Part shown: one piece after another, positions 60,688 through 64,000 of the stretch
How positions within the stretch are numbered: the first letter of the stretch is position 1
Layout of the letters: every line of letters begins with the position of its first letter
From: Phytophthora colocasiae
Taxonomy: Eukaryota > Oomycota > Peronosporomycetes > Peronosporales > Peronosporaceae
DNA length: 64,000 bases
Reading direction: 5' to 3'
Assembly (NCBI GenBank): GCA_018806915.1
Contig: JAGKQI010000055.1
Span: 248,001-312,000 of the forward strand
Translations under genes and position numbers: made by a program
The notes under the pieces: generated by a model
The model's database searches: none
Told to the model about the DNA's origin: nothing
The model's input: the letters and a program-made list of their open reading frames with translations, nothing else

Positions 60688-60888
60688 TTGACTGTGAATT
60701 GGTTCTGCTCTTTGGACTGCGAAACGAGAAATGGCGTTCAGAGCCGCGCAATCTGCGATAAAAGAGAGGGATAGGCAGCATCTGTACGTATAATTTTCTT
60801 CTGTGGTACCGTAATCGGTAGGCTGGAACCCACGCGGTTTTATTCTGTCAGCGTGATACACGTACGTACAGGTACAAGTTGTATCGTA

Positions 60889-60933
60889 CCTTTTCCCGGT
60901 CAAGTTGCAAGTTTTTTCAACCAAATTGCAAAT
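60889..60933 (+). repeat. Tc1-like left TIR
   Basis: About 45 bp, three mismatches to the right TIR; contains two TTGCAA motifs. Confidence 0.8.
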
Positions 60934-61089
60934 TGAGGATAAAAGGTATTTTGTGTACTGTCATAAAAAGTGATTTTTCACGTTTTGCAAAATCGATGGG
61001 TACACTTTTCAAGCAATATGCAAAACGACCCGCGCCAACCATTTTGGCGCGAAAATCTAACCGTCTGAACTTCCGTCTCACTTCCGCTA

Positions 61090-62211
61090 ATGCCGTCCGC
61101 AACACAGCCCAGCAAGACCAACGTGTCGTACGAGCGAGCCCAGGCAAAGGCTCGCGTCGTTCGAGCCTTTCAGGAAGGCAAAAACTGGCGGGAAGTTGCA
61201 AGCGCCAACGACTTGAAGTATCATACCGCTCGTCGCGCAATTCTCGCCGCGAGCACGGAACCAAAGCAACGAGGTGGCTTACGCCAAGCCTCAGTTAAAA
61301 TGACAGTGGAAGTTATGTCCAAAATTGAAGAGCTCATCGACGACGACTGCCGCATGATTCTGCAGCAGCTATGCGACCGTATCATGTCGGACCTTGGAGT
61401 TAGGGTGAGCAAGTCGTCCGTCCACCGCGCGTTGCAGGGCATGCTGTACTCGACCAAGCGCCTACGCATCGAGAAAGCGACCATGAACTCAACAGTCAAC
61501 AAGGAGAAGCGCAAGACCTTCGTCCAAGAGCTGAACAAGCACATGCGGAACGGTGACATGGTGGTGTATCAAGATGAAACTAACTTTAATCTCTACCTTT
61601 CTAGAAATCAAGGATGGTCTCGCGTTGGTGAACGAGCTGTCGTCCAGCTACCCCCATCGAAAGGACAAAACCTTCACGTGCAGGGCGGAGTTTCAGTTGG
61701 CTCCGGCATAATCTTGATGCGAACCCATGAGGGATCCGTCAAGAAGCAAGAGAACGCACGATTTATAGCGGACTTGTTTATCGCTGCCCTTCGGTCTGAC
61801 GAGTACGAAGAGATGCAACCCGACAAGATTGTTGTCGTCACGGATAACGCGCCTGCCCATAGCCAAGTCGAGAACTTGGCACGTGAGTATCTAGCCGAGG
61901 ACGGTATCATGAACCTGAACAAGCTTGTCGTTCTTCGACTTGGTCCCTACAGCCCGATGCTAAACCCCATCGAAGGATGCTGGAACTCACTCAAGGCGAA
62001 GATGCGCCGCTTCATGACGGAGAAAAAGAACGAGTTCATGGTGCGTGGTGATTACGACACGTATACCGCGCATCGACTAGCGTTGATGAAAGAAGCTGTA
62101 GAGGTTAGTAAGGTTGTAATTACGCGCCAACTAGTGTGTCGTTACGAGCGTCACTGCATGCGTCTCTGTTTTGCCGCAGAGAACGGTTCCGACATGCCTC
62201 TGGGCGCGTAA
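61090..62211 (+). CDS. Tc1/mariner-type DDE transposase
   Basis: 373 residues, no lesion. N-terminal helix-turn-helix (RAQAKARVVRAFQEGKNWRE, then ANDLKYHTARRAIL), second helical DNA-binding part (CDRIMSDLGVRVSKSSVHRA), then the DDE_3 core: Asp in VVYQDETNFNLY (about residue 160), Asp in VVVTDNAPAHS (about 252) and Glu in YSPMLNPIEGCWNSLK (about 295). The second Asp and the Glu are separated by 42 residues, longer than the 34 of Tc1. Catalyses cut-and-paste transposition at TA. An intact frame plus recognisable termini make it a candidate active element. Confidence 0.9.
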   Translation: MPSATQPSKTNVSYERAQAKARVVRAFQEGKNWREVASANDLKYHTARRAILAASTEPKQRGGLRQASVKMTVEVMSKIEELIDDDCRMILQQLCDRIMSDLGVRVSKSSVHRALQGMLYSTKRLRIEKATMNSTVNKEKRKTFVQELNKHMRNGDMVVYQDETNFNLYLSRNQGWSRVGERAVVQLPPSKGQNLHVQGGVSVGSGIILMRTHEGSVKKQENARFIADLFIAALRSDEYEEMQPDKIVVVTDNAPAHSQVENLAREYLAEDGIMNLNKLVVLRLGPYSPMLNPIEGCWNSLKAKMRRFMTEKKNEFMVRGDYDTYTAHRLALMKEAVEVSKVVITRQLVCRYERHCMRLCFAAENGSDMPLGA

Positions 62212-62310
62212 GTGAAGGTTTGCAACTTGCATGAAAAATGGAAAGCGCCATTTTGCAAAACATGAAAAATGCATCGACTTTGTTCACTTGAAGCATTTCC
62301 GGCTTTGACA

Positions 62311-62355
62311 CTTTGCAACTTGGATGAAAAAACTTGCAATTTGACCGGGAAAAGG
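62311..62355 (-). repeat. Tc1-like right TIR
   Basis: Inverted partner of 60889-60933. Confidence 0.8.
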
Positions 62356-62359
62356 TGTA

Positions 62360-62856
62360 GAGAATTCAATCGAAGAGACAGTTGGTGGATGGGCATGGAC
62401 AGATCACTTGCATGATCAAACTTTCGAGCTGGTTCTTGGTGTAATGCATCCGTCTACCGTATCATACATGCTTGTCGTACCGATGCTGCTATTCTACATG
62501 ATACTTCCAGTACATGTATGGCGTTGCAAAGCCTACATACATGTACAAGTCTCTCGATCTAGACCTGAGCGGAGTGGGAAACAAACTACTTCATGCATAA
62601 TACGTGGGTTAAACTTCATCATAAAGCGATTTGCTAGAACTTCTCGACACGTTGATACTGTACTATCAACGTCTCGACGTGTACAGAAGCTCTTACATGT
62701 AGATCAACTTGATACCCAGTTTGCTTTACATTGCACTGCGTTGTATACGTACAGAGCGCTACAGTGCAGCAGTACGTCCTACTGGTATTTCATATCACAA
62801 GATAAAACTCAAGTTTTGCTTTCTACTAGTACGAGCGTAGCACTTCAGGATAGTTG
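62360..62856. other. intergenic, nothing recognised
   Basis: About 500 bp between the Tc1-like element and the inverted Gypsy LTR. No gene seen. Confidence 0.5.
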
Positions 62857-64000
62857 TGTCGGCTTTACTTCCTTTTACGCCGTGAAATTCCAACTTCGAA
62901 GGGAGCCAGTGGTCACGCAAGCAGGAACTAGAGTCAGCACGTCACCAGAGAGGGACCCCGGCGGACATTGTCCAGTAGAGACGGCTAGGGAGAGGACGTT
63001 TTGTAGCAACTACAGTCTTGGGTAGATCTGTAGCTTGTCCTCGTGCTAATCCCAATATACAACATGTACTATACAAAATGAATGCAACACCACATTAAAG
63101 TTGAAGTGAACACTCTCTAGTCGAGACGCTATCGATAAGCACCACAACTGCGCGGTTGCTAGCCGCGTTCCCCGCCACACTACGCATGCATCCTCATTGT
63201 CGTACCTCAGAACTCCGTGCCTCCTGAGCGTATTACCCTAGAGGTCCTCGCCGGTCAGTACACCGCAGAACAAGGCCACTCCCCCAGATAACCCTCAAAA
63301 TGCTGTTGGGTGAAGCCGACCAGTCGCCGCACTTCACGCGTAAATCACTTCTTAGTTACTTAACTCTGCACGGTCGCGCAAAATCGTAACTGAGAGTTTT
63401 GACGGCCAGCCGCACGCCACAGAGCTCTCCTAACTACCGTAGCCCCGCTATCTCTACACCTATCCTAAGTATAGTGCCTGCCACCGTCAGGATCCTCCCT
63501 CGGCGACTCCTTGGGTGCCTTCTCCTCCGTTCATTGCCTTGTGTTCATGTCGCCTCGCCTCTCTGCTCCACTGTGTCCTTGCTTGTCTGGTGCTGTGTCA
63601 TTCCTCCCATTGCGATCTTCGAAAGTCACTGATCTTCAACTTCAAGGTCTCCACTATCTTCCTGCAATTTCCGATTAACTGGTGTCCGCGTCACTGTCGC
63701 CAGTGAGGTCAATTATCACTGCTTCCCGAACTTCTTCCAACGAAAGCCGCTCTTCACGAATGAATGTTGATATTTGTCCACACGCCATCCCCCGCCTGAA
63801 GATCGTCCCCGATCTTTCCTTGGTCAAACAGTGTCTCAAACTGCTGGGCTGTGAGCCAGGCTGGCACCACTGGTCCACCTGGTCGATCTTGGTACTCCAC
63901 TCGGTACTGCGTCTCATACCTGCCAGCTTTGTTCCTGACTTTTCGTTGTCCTCGTTCAATAACGGTTCCAGCAGTAGCCTCCTCCATGATGGTCTTAGCT
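62857..64000 (-). mobile_element. G1 Gypsy copy 3, 3' part (runs off window)
   Basis: Minus strand. The LTR 3' end GCCGACA is at 62857 (plus TGTCGGC). 62857-63782 appears identical to 38140-39065 in inverted orientation. Beyond that it continues into the third reading frame and out of the window. No target duplication can be tested. Confidence 0.85.
63754..64000 (-). CDS. G1 copy 3 third reading frame, C-terminal part
   Basis: Reads TVIERGQRKVRNKAGRYETQ then YRVEYQDRPGGPVVPAWLTA and ends GVWTNINIHS. About 90% like the copy 1 product. An overlapping frame (63675-63959) ends VIIDLTGDSDADTS. The start lies beyond the window edge. Confidence 0.55.
   Translation of the reverse strand, partial: AKTIMEEATAGTVIERGQRKVRNKAGRYETQYRVEYQDRPGGPVVPAWLTAQQFETLFDQGKIGDDLQAGDGVWTNINIHS

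Larger units (their letters stand above)
60889..62355 (+). mobile_element. Tc1/mariner (IS630) superfamily transposon, apparently complete
   Basis: About 1.47 kb. Terminal inverted repeats start CCTTTTCCCGGTCAA and stay alike for about 45 bp with three mismatches. TA precedes the left end (60887-60888); on the right TA lies two bases further out (62358-62359, after TG), so the exact terminus may include CA. Intact transposase. It sits about 200 bp upstream of bZIP copy 8, in opposite orientation. Confidence 0.85.

Noticed and set aside
60688..60924. bZIP copy 8 extended upstream by 79 codons
   Set aside because: Reaches into the Tc1-like terminus and has no counterpart in other copies.
1..64000. 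tRNA, rRNA or CRISPR arrays
   Set aside because: None seen by eye; a covariance-model scan would be needed to exclude a tRNA.

Overview
The window reads as an oomycete nuclear genome, most probably Phytophthora or a close relative. The evidence is a secreted protein with four elicitin-like domains, a decayed RxLR-type secreted effector, a local family of oomycete-style bZIP proteins, and short GT-AG introns of 61 to 70 bp. No rRNA, tRNA or CRISPR array was seen. Roughly two thirds of the window is transposable elements, many nested in or beside host genes.

Host genes. Eight members of one bZIP-like family (2292-3092 -, 8266-9267 +, 10103-11014 +, 19576-22833 - split by a transposon, 23398-24375 +, 34741-35532 + with a nonsense codon, 37250-38079 + with the bZIP deleted, 59581-60687 -) are spread through the window. 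They look like an expanded local family pulled apart by insertions. The other host genes are a coiled-coil protein of unknown function (3356-4636), the four-domain elicitin-like protein (49746-51386) and a dynamin-family GTPase (57114-59514). A Copia element has cut the first coding codons off the GTPase (51564-51628).

Mobile elements from left to right: a MULE transposase running off the left edge; a MULE bracketed by 129-bp inverted pogo ends (5004-8054); a 41-bp-TIR element holding a Copia element (11046-17538, Copia 11677-17194); a pogo derivative (17596-18556); a complete PIF/Harbinger element inserted in a bZIP gene (20016-22538); a long Gypsy element (25038-34364); three MITEs side by side (35935-37150); a Gypsy 3' fragment plus a truncated second copy of the same family (38140-42759); a chromodomain Gypsy (43049-49357); a second Copia (51629-57098); a Tc1/mariner-like element with an intact transposase (60889-62355); and a third copy of the long Gypsy family running off the right edge on the minus strand (62857-64000).

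The strongest observations are: a conserved GGGAAAC slip site with a 6-nt spacer and GC-rich downstream stem at the gag/pol junction of two Gypsy copies; a Copia primer-binding site matching the anticodon arm of initiator tRNA-Met; frame-continuous coding sequence on both sides of the Harbinger and Copia insertions; loss of the conserved bZIP asparagine in five paralogues; and an A-B-B-A arrangement of elicitin domains.
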